Positions 24,013 to 31,637 of a stretch of DNA of 64,000 nucleotides are shown here, in pieces (the first letter of the stretch is position 1; every line of letters begins with the position of its first letter). The notes below the pieces were generated by a model. The model was given only the letters and a program-made list of their open reading frames with translations. It was not told the origin of the DNA and made no database searches. The DNA is from Bradyrhizobium sp. CSS354 (lineage in GTDB: Bacteria; Pseudomonadota; Alphaproteobacteria; Rhizobiales; Xanthobacteraceae), in NCBI RefSeq assembly GCF_029051725.1, contig NZ_JAACFU010000006.1, positions 496,001 through 560,000 on the forward strand. The letters are read 5' to 3'. The position numbers and the translations under genes were made by a program.

Positions 24013-24841
24013 GGCGACCTCGCCCGGCGCCAATTATGGCTCGACCGCATCCGGCAGTTCGTTCTACGCCGCGATGCGCATCCTGCCGCACGACCAGCGC
24101 GAAGCGATGTTCCAGATCTACAGCTTCTGCCGCCAGGTCGACGACATCGCCGATTCCGATGGCCCGCGCGACGAGCGGCTCGCCGCCCTTCAGGCGTGGC
24201 GCAACGACATCGATGCGCTCTACCAGGGCAATCCGCCGCCGCGGCTGAAGGACTACGTCGCGTCGGTGAAAAGCTTCGGCCTCAAGCGCGAGGATTTCCT
24301 TGCGATCGTCGACGGCATGGAGATGGACGTGCCGCAGGACATCCGCGCGCCCGACATGGCGACGCTGGATCTCTACTGCGATCGCGTTGCGAGTGCCGTG
24401 GGGCGGCTGTCGGTCCGGGTCTTCGGCCTGCCGGAAGAAGATGGCATCGAGCTCGCGCATCATCTCGGGCGCGCGCTCCAGCTCACCAACATCCTGCGCG
24501 ACATCGACGAGGATGCGGGCCTCGGGCGGCTCTATCTGCCGCGCGAAGCGCTGCTGCATGCCGGCATCACCTCCAACGATCCGGACCGCGTGATCGTCGA
24601 GCGCGCGCTGCCGAAGGTCTGCCTGCCGCTGGCGCAACGCGCAAAGGTGTATTTCGAGAAGTCGGACGAGATCATGAATCGCAACCGGCGCCGCGCGGTG
24701 CGCGCGCCGCGGATGATGTCGAAATACTATCATGCGATTCTCGATCTCCTGATCGCGCGCGGGTTCAACGCGCCGCGTGAGCCGGTGCGTGTGTCGAAGA
24801 TCACACGCATCGCCATCCTGCTCCGTTACGCTCTCATCTGA
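24002..24841 (+). CDS. hpnD: Presqualene diphosphate synthase HpnD
   Basis: 279 residues. It condenses two farnesyl diphosphates to presqualene diphosphate. Both Asp-rich Mg-diphosphate sites are intact: CRQVDDIADSDGP near residue 45 and LTNILRDIDEDAG near residue 165. RLYLPREALLHAG and the YYHAILDLLIARGF tail are also typical of bacterial squalene/phytoene synthases. It overlaps hpnC by 11 bases, and its TGA overlaps the hpnE ATG (TGATG). Phytoene synthase is excluded by context and by the HpnD-like N-terminus. Confidence 0.94.
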   Translation: MTLEATSPGANYGSTASGSSFYAAMRILPHDQREAMFQIYSFCRQVDDIADSDGPRDERLAALQAWRNDIDALYQGNPPPRLKDYVASVKSFGLKREDFLAIVDGMEMDVPQDIRAPDMATLDLYCDRVASAVGRLSVRVFGLPEEDGIELAHHLGRALQLTNILRDIDEDAGLGRLYLPREALLHAGITSNDPDRVIVERALPKVCLPLAQRAKVYFEKSDEIMNRNRRRAVRAPRMMSKYYHAILDLLIARGFNAPREPVRVSKITRIAILLRYALI

Positions 24842-26094
24842 TGCAAAAAACAGCTCACATCATCGGTGCTGGAATCTCCGGCCTCTCCGCCGCCGTGCGG
24901 CTTGCCAATGCCGGCTTCAAGATCGCCGTGCACGAGGCGACGCAGCAGGCCGGCGGTCGCTGCCGTTCTTATTTCGACGGCGCCACCAATCTCACCATCG
25001 ACAACGGCAACCATTTGCTGCTGTCCGGCAATAGCCACGCGCGCGCCTATGCGCGCTCGATCGGTACTGAGGCGGGCCTCGTCGGTCCGGAGCGCGCGCA
25101 GTTTCCCTTCGTCGATATCACGACCGGGCAGCGCTGGCAGATCGATCTCGGCGACGGCCGGCTGCCGACGTGGGTGCTCGACGAGAGCCGCCGCGTCCCC
25201 GACACCGGGTTGACCGATTATCTGAAGTTGGCGCCACTGATCTGGGCCTCGGAAGAGACCCTGGTCGGCAAGTCCATTCCCTGCGAGGGCGTGCTCTATC
25301 AGCGCCTGGTGCAGCCGTTGCTGCTCGCGGCGCTCAACGTCGATCCACCCGAAGGCTCGGCCGGGCTTGCCGGCGCGATCGTGCGCGAGACGCTGCTCGC
25401 CGGCGGACAGGCCTGCCGTCCCCTGATCGCGCGCGACGGGCTTAGCGCAGTGCTGATCGAGCCTGCCGTGACGTTCCTGCAGGAGCGCGGCCACACCGTT
25501 CAGCTCGGCCATGAGCTGCGCTCGTTTGCGACCCATGACGGCAAGGTCGGCGCGCTGAATTTCGGCGGCGAAGATGTGGTCCAGATCGGCGCGGGCGATG
25601 TCGTCGTGATGGCGGTGCCGCCGCGCGCTGCCTCCAACTTGCTGCCGGGGCTGAAGACGCCGACCGAATTCCGCGCCATCGTGAATGCGCATTTCCGCGT
25701 TCAGCCGCCGGCGGGATCGGCTCCGATCCTCGGCGTGATCGGCGGCGTCGTGGAATGGCTGTTTGCGTTCCCGAACCGGCTGTCCGTCACCATCAGCAAC
25801 GGCGACCGTCTGGTCGAGATGCCGCGCGAGGAACTCGCGCAGGCGATCTGGAACGACGTCTGCAAGGCGGGCGGTGTTTCCGGCGAGCTACCCCCTTGGC
25901 AGATCGTGCGCGAGCGCCGCGCCACATTTGCGGCGACGCCGGCGCAGAATGCCCTGCGTCCAGGGCCGGTCACTGCGCTGAAAAACCTGTTTCTTGCAGG
26001 CGATTGGACTGCTACGGGATTGCCTGCAACCATCGAGGGATCGGTCCGATCCGGTGATCGCGCCGCCGATCTGGTTCTGGCCGCCAAGGGATAG
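24841..26094 (+). CDS. hpnE: Hydroxysqualene dehydroxylase HpnE
   Basis: 417 residues. HpnE is an FAD enzyme that reduces hydroxysqualene to squalene. The N-terminus has the amine-oxidase/phytoene-desaturase-type FAD site (HIIGAGISGLSAAVRLANAG, then AGGRCRSY). The C-terminus has NLFLAGDWTATGLPATIEGS, which closes the flavin site. It is translationally coupled to hpnD through a TGATG overlap, and shc follows after 76 bases. The neighbours make carotenoid-type desaturase activity unlikely. Confidence 0.93.
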   Translation: MQKTAHIIGAGISGLSAAVRLANAGFKIAVHEATQQAGGRCRSYFDGATNLTIDNGNHLLLSGNSHARAYARSIGTEAGLVGPERAQFPFVDITTGQRWQIDLGDGRLPTWVLDESRRVPDTGLTDYLKLAPLIWASEETLVGKSIPCEGVLYQRLVQPLLLAALNVDPPEGSAGLAGAIVRETLLAGGQACRPLIARDGLSAVLIEPAVTFLQERGHTVQLGHELRSFATHDGKVGALNFGGEDVVQIGAGDVVVMAVPPRAASNLLPGLKTPTEFRAIVNAHFRVQPPAGSAPILGVIGGVVEWLFAFPNRLSVTISNGDRLVEMPREELAQAIWNDVCKAGGVSGELPPWQIVRERRATFAATPAQNALRPGPVTALKNLFLAGDWTATGLPATIEGSVRSGDRAADLVLAAKG

Positions 26095-26170
26095 TGACAG
26101 GCGGCCCTGACGGGCATTTGTCCCGGTCAATTTCGGCCAATTCAATCGACTATCGGAGCAATCGAGCGAG

Positions 26171-28138
26171 ATGGATTCCGTGAACGCGACCAGCCGCGAA
26201 GCCCAAGAATTGAGAAACTTGGAATCGAGCATTGTGTCGGCCACCGAAGGCGTCCTCGGCTTCCAGCAACCCGACGGCCATTGGGTGTTCGAGCTCGAGG
26301 CCGATTGCACGATTCCGGCCGAATACGTGCTGCTGCGCCATTATCTGGCCGAGCCGGTCGATGCCGTGCTCGAAGCCAAGATCGCCAATTATCTTCGCCG
26401 CGTGCAGGGCGCCCATGGCGGCTGGCCGCTGGTGCATAACGGCGAGTTCGACATGAGCGCCAGCGTCAAGGCGTATTTCGCGCTGAAGATGATCGGGGAT
26501 TCCATCGACGCGCCGCACATGGTGCGTGCGCGCGAGGCGATCCATTCCCGCGGCGGTGCCATTCACAGCAATGTCTTCACGCGCTTCATGCTTGCGATGT
26601 TTGGCGTCGTGACCTGGCGCGCGGTACCGGTGCTGCCGATCGAGATCGTGCTGCTGCCGTTCTGGTCGCCGTTCCACATCAACAAGATCTCCTACTGGGC
26701 GCGCACCACCATGGTGCCGCTGATGGTCATCGCCGCGCTGAAGCCGCGGGCGAGGAATCCCAAGGGCATCGGCATCGACGAGCTGTTCCTGCAGGATCCG
26801 CGCTCGATCGGCATGACTGCCAAGGCGCCGCACCAGAGCATGGCCTGGTTCGTGCTGTTTCGCGCGCTCGACGGCATTTTGCGCGTGATCGAGCCGATGT
26901 TTCCCAAGAGCCTGCGCAAGCGCGCGATCGAGGCAGCGCTCGCCTTCACCGAGGAGCGGCTCAATGGCGAGGACGGCATGGGCGCGATCTATCCGCCAAT
27001 GGCCAACATCGTCATGATGTACGACGCACTCGGCAAGGACGAGAACTTCCCGCCGCGCGCGATCACGCGCCGGGGTATCGACAAGCTGCTCGTGATCAAG
27101 GACGACGAAGCCTATTGCCAGCCCTGCGTCTCGCCGGTGTGGGACACGACGCTGACCGCCCACGCGCTGCTCGAAGCCGGCGGTAACAGGGCGGTGCCGG
27201 CGGCCAAGCAGGGTCTCGACTGGCTGATCCCGAAGCAGGAGCTCGAGGTGAAGGGCGACTGGGCGGTGAAGCGGCCCGACGTGCGCCCGGGCGGCTGGGC
27301 CTTCCAGTACAACAATGCCCATTATCCCGATCTCGACGATACCGCGGTGGTGGTGATGTCGATGGACCGCATGCGCCGGGAGCACGGCGCGACCGGCTAT
27401 GACGCCGCGATCGACCGTGCGCGGGAGTGGATCGAGGGCATGCAGAGCGACGACGGCGGCTGGGCTGCCTTCGACGTCAACAATCTCGAATATTATCTGA
27501 ACAACATCCCGTTCTCGGACCATGGCGCGCTGCTCGATCCACCGACCGAGGACGTCACCGCGCGCTGCGTCTCGATGCTGGCCCAGCTCGGCGAGACCGC
27601 GAAGACCAGCAAGCATGTCGCGGACGGGATCGACTACCTCCGAAAGACCCAGCACCCGGAAGGGTCCTGGTATGGCCGCTGGGGGATGAACTTCATCTAT
27701 GGAACCTGGTCGGTGCTGTGCGCCCTCAACATGGCCGGCGTCCGCCATGACGACCCCATGATCCGGAAAGCCGCCGGCTGGCTGGCCTCGATCCAGAACA
27801 AGGACGGCGGCTGGGGCGAGGATGCCGTCAGCTACCGGTTGGACTACCGGGGCTGGCAGGCTGCCCCCTCAACCGCCTCGCAAACGGCATGGGCCTTGCT
27901 TGCCTTGATGGCTGCTGGCGAGGTTGATCACCCGGCCGTCGCCCGCGGGGTGGAGTACCTGATTGCAACACAGAACGAAAAAGGACTGTGGGACGAACAG
28001 CGGTACACCGCCACAGGCTTTCCCCGTGTATTCTATCTACGGTACCATGGTTACCCGAAGTTCTTCCCGCTGTGGGCGTTGGCGCGGTATCGGAACTTGC
28101 GGAACACCAACAGCAGGGTGGTAGGGGTCGGAATGTGA
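26171..28138 (+). CDS. shc: Squalene-hopene cyclase
   Basis: 655 residues (also called hpnF). It cyclises squalene to hopene/hopanol at the cytoplasmic membrane. The protonating DxDD motif is Asp387-Leu-Asp-Asp390 in HYPDLDDTAVV. Several QW-type repeats are present, for example GGWPLVHNGEFD, DDGGWAAFDVNN, GSWYGRWGMNFIYGTW and NKDGGWGED. Membrane-entry helices near residues 215-250 are also typical. Length is standard for bacterial SHC. The final TGA overlaps the GTG start of hpnG, so the two are coupled. Confidence 0.97.
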   Translation: MDSVNATSREAQELRNLESSIVSATEGVLGFQQPDGHWVFELEADCTIPAEYVLLRHYLAEPVDAVLEAKIANYLRRVQGAHGGWPLVHNGEFDMSASVKAYFALKMIGDSIDAPHMVRAREAIHSRGGAIHSNVFTRFMLAMFGVVTWRAVPVLPIEIVLLPFWSPFHINKISYWARTTMVPLMVIAALKPRARNPKGIGIDELFLQDPRSIGMTAKAPHQSMAWFVLFRALDGILRVIEPMFPKSLRKRAIEAALAFTEERLNGEDGMGAIYPPMANIVMMYDALGKDENFPPRAITRRGIDKLLVIKDDEAYCQPCVSPVWDTTLTAHALLEAGGNRAVPAAKQGLDWLIPKQELEVKGDWAVKRPDVRPGGWAFQYNNAHYPDLDDTAVVVMSMDRMRREHGATGYDAAIDRAREWIEGMQSDDGGWAAFDVNNLEYYLNNIPFSDHGALLDPPTEDVTARCVSMLAQLGETAKTSKHVADGIDYLRKTQHPEGSWYGRWGMNFIYGTWSVLCALNMAGVRHDDPMIRKAAGWLASIQNKDGGWGEDAVSYRLDYRGWQAAPSTASQTAWALLALMAAGEVDHPAVARGVEYLIATQNEKGLWDEQRYTATGFPRVFYLRYHGYPKFFPLWALARYRNLRNTNSRVVGVGM

Positions 28139-28884
28139 CTTTGGGGACGGGGGACTATCTTACCGCGGGTCAAACCGTTGATCCGAGGCCGATATTGATC
28201 GTGACTGGACTGGTTCAGGAGGCCCGCATCGCTGCGGGGCCCGGAATGGCGGTCATTTGTTCGTCGAGCAGCCCGACCCAGTTGCGGGCGCTGTTGACGG
28301 TGCTGGATCCCGAGACGATTCGCGGTGTGATCTCCTTTGGCGTTGCCGGCGGGCTCGACCCGACGCTGCGCTCCGGCGACGTCGTGCTGGCGACCGAGGT
28401 GCTCGCGGGCGACACCCGCTGGGCCGCCGGCCTCTCGCTCGGCGACGACCTGATCGACCGCCTGACGTCGGGGCGCCGCCGCGTGGTGCGCGGCAGCCTC
28501 GCCGGTGCCGAGGAAGTGGTCACGGGGCGCTCCTGCAAGGCGGCGCTGCATTCGGAGACCGGAGCGGCCGCCGTCGACATGGAAAGCCACATCGCGGCCG
28601 CCTACGCCGCCGAGGCCGGCTTGCCGTTCGCCGCGGTCCGCGTCATCAGCGATCCCGCCCATCGCGCGCTGCCGGCGCTCGCCCGCGCCGCCATCAAGCC
28701 GAATGGCCAGATCGACGTGCTGGCCGTGCTGCGCGGCATCGCGCGCAATCCGACCGCGCTGCACGGACTGGTCTCGACCGGCCTCGACTTCAACCGCGCG
28801 CTGCGCTCACTTCGCGGCTGCCGCGACTTCCTGATCGGCACCGAGCTGGTCGAGGGCGAGGCGCTGGTCTCCGAGGCGGCCTGA
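28135..28884 (+). CDS. hpnG: Adenosylhopane nucleosidase/phosphorylase HpnG
   Basis: 249 residues from GTG 28135, which overlaps the shc stop (ATGTGA) and has TAGGGGTCGG upstream. HpnG removes adenine from adenosylhopane made by HpnH to give the ribosyl-hopane intermediate of bacteriohopanetetrol synthesis. It shows the PNP/UDP-type nucleosidase fold: FGVAGGLDPTLRSGDVVLA, then VDMESHIAAAYAAEAGLPFAAVRVISD, the latter being the ribose/base site. The frame is open to 27988 inside shc, but those residues are out-of-frame shc sequence. A strong terminator follows. Confidence 0.92.
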   Translation: MTLGTGDYLTAGQTVDPRPILIVTGLVQEARIAAGPGMAVICSSSSPTQLRALLTVLDPETIRGVISFGVAGGLDPTLRSGDVVLATEVLAGDTRWAAGLSLGDDLIDRLTSGRRRVVRGSLAGAEEVVTGRSCKAALHSETGAAAVDMESHIAAAYAAEAGLPFAAVRVISDPAHRALPALARAAIKPNGQIDVLAVLRGIARNPTALHGLVSTGLDFNRALRSLRGCRDFLIGTELVEGEALVSEAA

Positions 28885-28908
28885 GCGGGTTCTGCGATCA
28901 CTAAAATG

Positions 28909-28943
28909 AAAAGGCCCGGTCGCCAATGGCGACCGGGCCTTTT
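28909..28943. terminator. Strong bidirectional terminator after hpnG
   Basis: AAAAGGCCCGGTCGCC and GGCGACCGGGCCTTTT form a 16-bp perfect stem with a 3-base loop, 25 bases after the hpnG stop. It closes the hpnCDEFG transcript. Its A-run on the left would also let it stop minus-strand reads. Confidence 0.9.
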
Positions 28944-28955
28944 GTTTTGATCTGC

Positions 28956-29040
28956 GTAGCTCGGATGGAGCAGAGCGCAATCCGGGGCCTTCAACGCGGA
29001 GGCACCCTCCCGGATTTCGCTTGCGCTCCATCCGGGCTAC
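28956..29040. repeat. Palindromic intergenic repeat (family B, copy 1)
   Basis: GTAGCTCGGATGGAGC at 28956-28971 faces GCTCCATCCGGGCTAC at 29025-29040, with an inner pair CGCAATCCGGG / CCCGGATTTCG. A second member of the same family lies at 39884-39967. This GTAGCCCGGATGGAGC theme is a common multicopy repeat in Bradyrhizobium. It lies between the convergent hpnG and hpnH genes. Confidence 0.8.
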
Positions 29041-29052
29041 AGGTCACCGCGC

Positions 29053-30213
29053 TTACGCGGCGGTCGAAGCCTTCCGTGCGGCCTTCTCCTGGGCAGCGGC
29101 GGCCTCGTCCTTGCGGATCTCCGACAGGCGCTTCTGCACTTCCGCCGAGAAGATATACTGGGCCGGACGCTGCTTGCTCATGTCGATCTCCGGCGCCATT
29201 GGACCCGTGGTCCTGATGCCGCGCAGCGACACCCACATCGCCTTCAGCGGGTTGTTGATGGCAGCGGTCGCCGCCGTCGGCTCGTAGCCGCAATGGGCCA
29301 TACAGTCGGCGCACTTCTCGTACTTGCCGGTGCCGTAGGTCTCCCAGTCGGTCGTGTCCATCAGCTCCTTGAAGGTCTTCGCATAGCCTTCGCCGAGCAG
29401 GTAGCAGGGCTTCTGCCAACCGAAGATGTTGCGCGCGGGCATGCCCCAGGGCGTGCACTCATATTCCTGGTTGCCGGCGAGGAAGTCGAGGAACAGGCCG
29501 GAATGCATGAAATTCCACTTCTTGCCTTTGCCCATCGCAAAGACGTCGCGGAACAGCTTCTTGGTCTTGGTGCGGTTGAGGAAGTGCTCCTGGTCGGGCG
29601 CGCGCTCATAGGCGTAGCCGGGCGACATCGAGACGCCGACACCGAGCTCGACCGTGAGGTCGAGGAACTTGGCGATCTCCTCGGCCGGGTGGCCGTCGAA
29701 GATGGTGGCGTTGACGTTGACGGTGAAGCCGCGGGCCTTGGCCGCCTTGATCGCGGAGACGGCGCGCTCGAACACGCCCTTCTGCGACACGGCCTTGTCG
29801 TGGTGCTCCTTCAGGCCATCGAGATGCACCGAGAAGAACAGATAGGGCGAGGGCTCGAACAGATCGAGCTTCTTCTCGAGCAACAACGCGTTGGTGCAGA
29901 GCGAGACGAACTTCTTGCGCGCCACGAGGCCGCGCACGATCTCGCCGATCTCCTTGTGGATCAGCGGCTCGCCGCCGGGAATGGCGACCATCGGCGCGCC
30001 GCACTCGTCGGCCGCGTCCCAGCACTCCTGTGCGGTCATGCGGCGGTTGAGGATCGCATCCGGATAGTCGATCTTGCCGCAGCCGACGCAGGCGAGGTTG
30101 CAGCGGAACAGCGGCTCCAGCATCAGCACGAGCGGATAGCGCTTGCGGCCAAGCAGCTTCTGCTTGATCAAATAGCCGCCGATACGCATTTCCTTGAAGA
30201 AGGGGATAGCCAT
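29053..30213 (-). CDS. hpnH: Adenosylhopane synthase HpnH, radical SAM protein
   Basis: 386 residues. HpnH adds the 5'-deoxyadenosyl radical to diploptene to make adenosylhopane, the entry to extended hopanoids. The [4Fe-4S] motif is Cys38-x3-Cys42-x2-Cys45 (EPLFRCNLACVGCGKIDY). AIPGGEPLIHKE (SAM-binding GGEP) and a C-terminal Cys cluster KCADCMAHCGYEP follow, as usual for HpnH. It is on the minus strand downstream of ispH (35-base gap), likely in one transcript with it, and convergent with hpnG. Confidence 0.95.
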   Translation of the reverse strand: MAIPFFKEMRIGGYLIKQKLLGRKRYPLVLMLEPLFRCNLACVGCGKIDYPDAILNRRMTAQECWDAADECGAPMVAIPGGEPLIHKEIGEIVRGLVARKKFVSLCTNALLLEKKLDLFEPSPYLFFSVHLDGLKEHHDKAVSQKGVFERAVSAIKAAKARGFTVNVNATIFDGHPAEEIAKFLDLTVELGVGVSMSPGYAYERAPDQEHFLNRTKTKKLFRDVFAMGKGKKWNFMHSGLFLDFLAGNQEYECTPWGMPARNIFGWQKPCYLLGEGYAKTFKELMDTTDWETYGTGKYEKCADCMAHCGYEPTAATAAINNPLKAMWVSLRGIRTTGPMAPEIDMSKQRPAQYIFSAEVQKRLSEIRKDEAAAAQEKAARKASTAA

Positions 30214-30248
30214 TACAAGTTTCTTTCTGGGCTTGAAATTCGGGTGGG

Positions 30249-31175
30249 TCAGCTCGCAGCCAGTTGGGCCGGAAGCCGGAATTCGATGTTTTCCTCGCGG
30301 CCGGGGAGCACCGAGACCTTGACCGGTCCGATCCGCCGCATTGCTTCGATCACGTCATCCACGAGTACCTCGGGCGCCGAAGCGCCAGCCGTGACACCGA
30401 CGGTTCTGGCATCTTTCAACCACTCGGGATTGAGCGCGCTGCCGTCGGCAATCAGATAACTCGCGACACCGGCCTCAGTGCCGATTTCGCGGAGCCGGTT
30501 CGAGTTCGAGCTATTGGCAGCGCCCACCACCAAGATCACGTCGACCAGCTTGCTCAAATCCCTTACCGCAGATTGGCGGTTCTGTGTCGCATAGCAGATA
30601 TCCCGGATATCCGGACCTTGAATATCTGTAAAGCGGGCCTGCAGGGCCGAAATGATGTCCTTGGTGTCATCCACAGACAGGGTGGTCTGGGTGATGTAGG
30701 CCACTGGCGTATCCGCCGGCAGCTCAAGGGCTTTAACCTCTTCAACACTTTGGACCAGCAGGACGGGGGCGGGAACCTGGCCCATCGTACCCTCGACCTC
30801 GGGGTGGCCAGCATGGCCGATCAGGATCAGGGTGCGGCCCCTGGCGATGTAGCGCTTCCCCTGATTGTGAACTTTCGTGACCAGGGGGCAGGTGGCATTG
30901 AGCACTGGAAGGTCGCGCGCGGCCGCTTCTTCCTCGACGCTGCGGGCGACGCCATGAGCGCTGAAGACCGTCACGGCCTTCGGCGGCACCTCTGACAGTT
31001 CCTCGACGAAGATCGCGCCTTTGTTTTTCAGGCTCTCGACGACGTACTTGTTGTGCACGATCTCATGGCGCACGTAGACGGGCGGGCCGTACTTCTCCAG
31101 CGCCCGTTCCACGATCTCGATTGCACGCACCACTCCCGCGCAAAAGCCACGCGGTTGCGCCAGATAAACTTCCAT
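30249..31175 (-). CDS. ispH: 4-hydroxy-3-methylbut-2-enyl diphosphate reductase
   Basis: 308 residues (also lytB). It is the last step of the MEP isoprenoid pathway, giving IPP and DMAPP, with a [4Fe-4S] cluster held by three cysteines: Cys12 in PRGFCAGVVRA, one in LNATCPLVTKVH, and one in DICYATQNRQ. ATG at 31175 is chosen because the protein then starts MEVYLAQPRGFCAG as in the family; the frame is open to 31214. Its place ahead of hpnH puts isoprenoid supply under shared control with hopanoid elongation. The genome may carry another ispH copy elsewhere. Confidence 0.95.
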   Translation of the reverse strand: MEVYLAQPRGFCAGVVRAIEIVERALEKYGPPVYVRHEIVHNKYVVESLKNKGAIFVEELSEVPPKAVTVFSAHGVARSVEEEAAARDLPVLNATCPLVTKVHNQGKRYIARGRTLILIGHAGHPEVEGTMGQVPAPVLLVQSVEEVKALELPADTPVAYITQTTLSVDDTKDIISALQARFTDIQGPDIRDICYATQNRQSAVRDLSKLVDVILVVGAANSSNSNRLREIGTEAGVASYLIADGSALNPEWLKDARTVGVTAGASAPEVLVDDVIEAMRRIGPVKVSVLPGREENIEFRLPAQLAAS

Positions 31176-31385
31176 TGGACGCCCATCACGCAAGTTGCAC
31201 CAATCCGCTCTCAAGTTCAGGGGTCACCGCGATACGAACCAATGAGTTGCAATATCCGCACCACGGTTTCGCGCAGGCGGTAGCTGCCCACCCCTGTCGC
31301 CGCCCCGGTGCATGGAGGCGCAGCACTTTGTGTCAAAAAATCGGCAGTAAGGAAAGGTGGAACGAACTTTGGTTCCCTACTGGAT

Positions 31386-31431
31386 CACTTTTGCGGTACT
31401 ATAGTAGAGGGCGCCCATTGCCGCAAAAGTG
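31386..31431. promoter_or_regulatory. Perfect 11-bp inverted repeat, possible regulator site
   Basis: CACTTTTGCGG (31386-31396) and CCGCAAAAGTG (31421-31431) are exact inverse copies with 24 bases between them; the arm centres are 35 bases apart. They may be two half-sites for one regulator, or a hairpin in a leader RNA. The protein that would bind is unknown. Confidence 0.4.
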
Positions 31432-31579
31432 GAGACATTTGTGCGCGCGCTTCGTCACTTTCCCGCCTCAACTCCCCGGCTATACCGACTGCCCCGCATG
31501 ATTTTGCCATGGTCTTCCGCCGTTTACCTCGAACCTTCTGACGGCGATAACCACTCAAAACAGCAATAGGTTTCGGCCG

Positions 31580-31604
31580 GGAACTCCGTTAAACAGCGGG
31601 CGTT
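31580..31604 (+). promoter_or_regulatory. EcfG-type general-stress promoter upstream of hpnN
   Basis: GGAAC (31580-31584), a 16-base spacer, then CGTT (31601-31604) match exactly the GGAAC-N16/17-CGTT promoter used by the EcfG sigma factor of the PhyR/NepR general stress response. Transcription would begin near 31611, about 27 bases before the hpnN GTG. The motif is seen in the sequence; its use is inferred. Confidence 0.6.
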
Positions 31605-31637
31605 TCCGGCAAGCTGTTAACCGCAGAAAGAAAAGTA

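Larger units (their letters stand above)
31176..31637. other. Divergent control region between ispH and hpnN
   Basis: This 462-base stretch holds no credible gene. It contains a GGAAC-8-GTTCC dyad at 31359-31376, an 11-bp inverted repeat at 31386-31431, and an EcfG-type promoter at 31580-31604 directed at hpnN. It is AT-richer than the coding DNA around it, as expected for a promoter region serving both directions. Confidence 0.55.
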
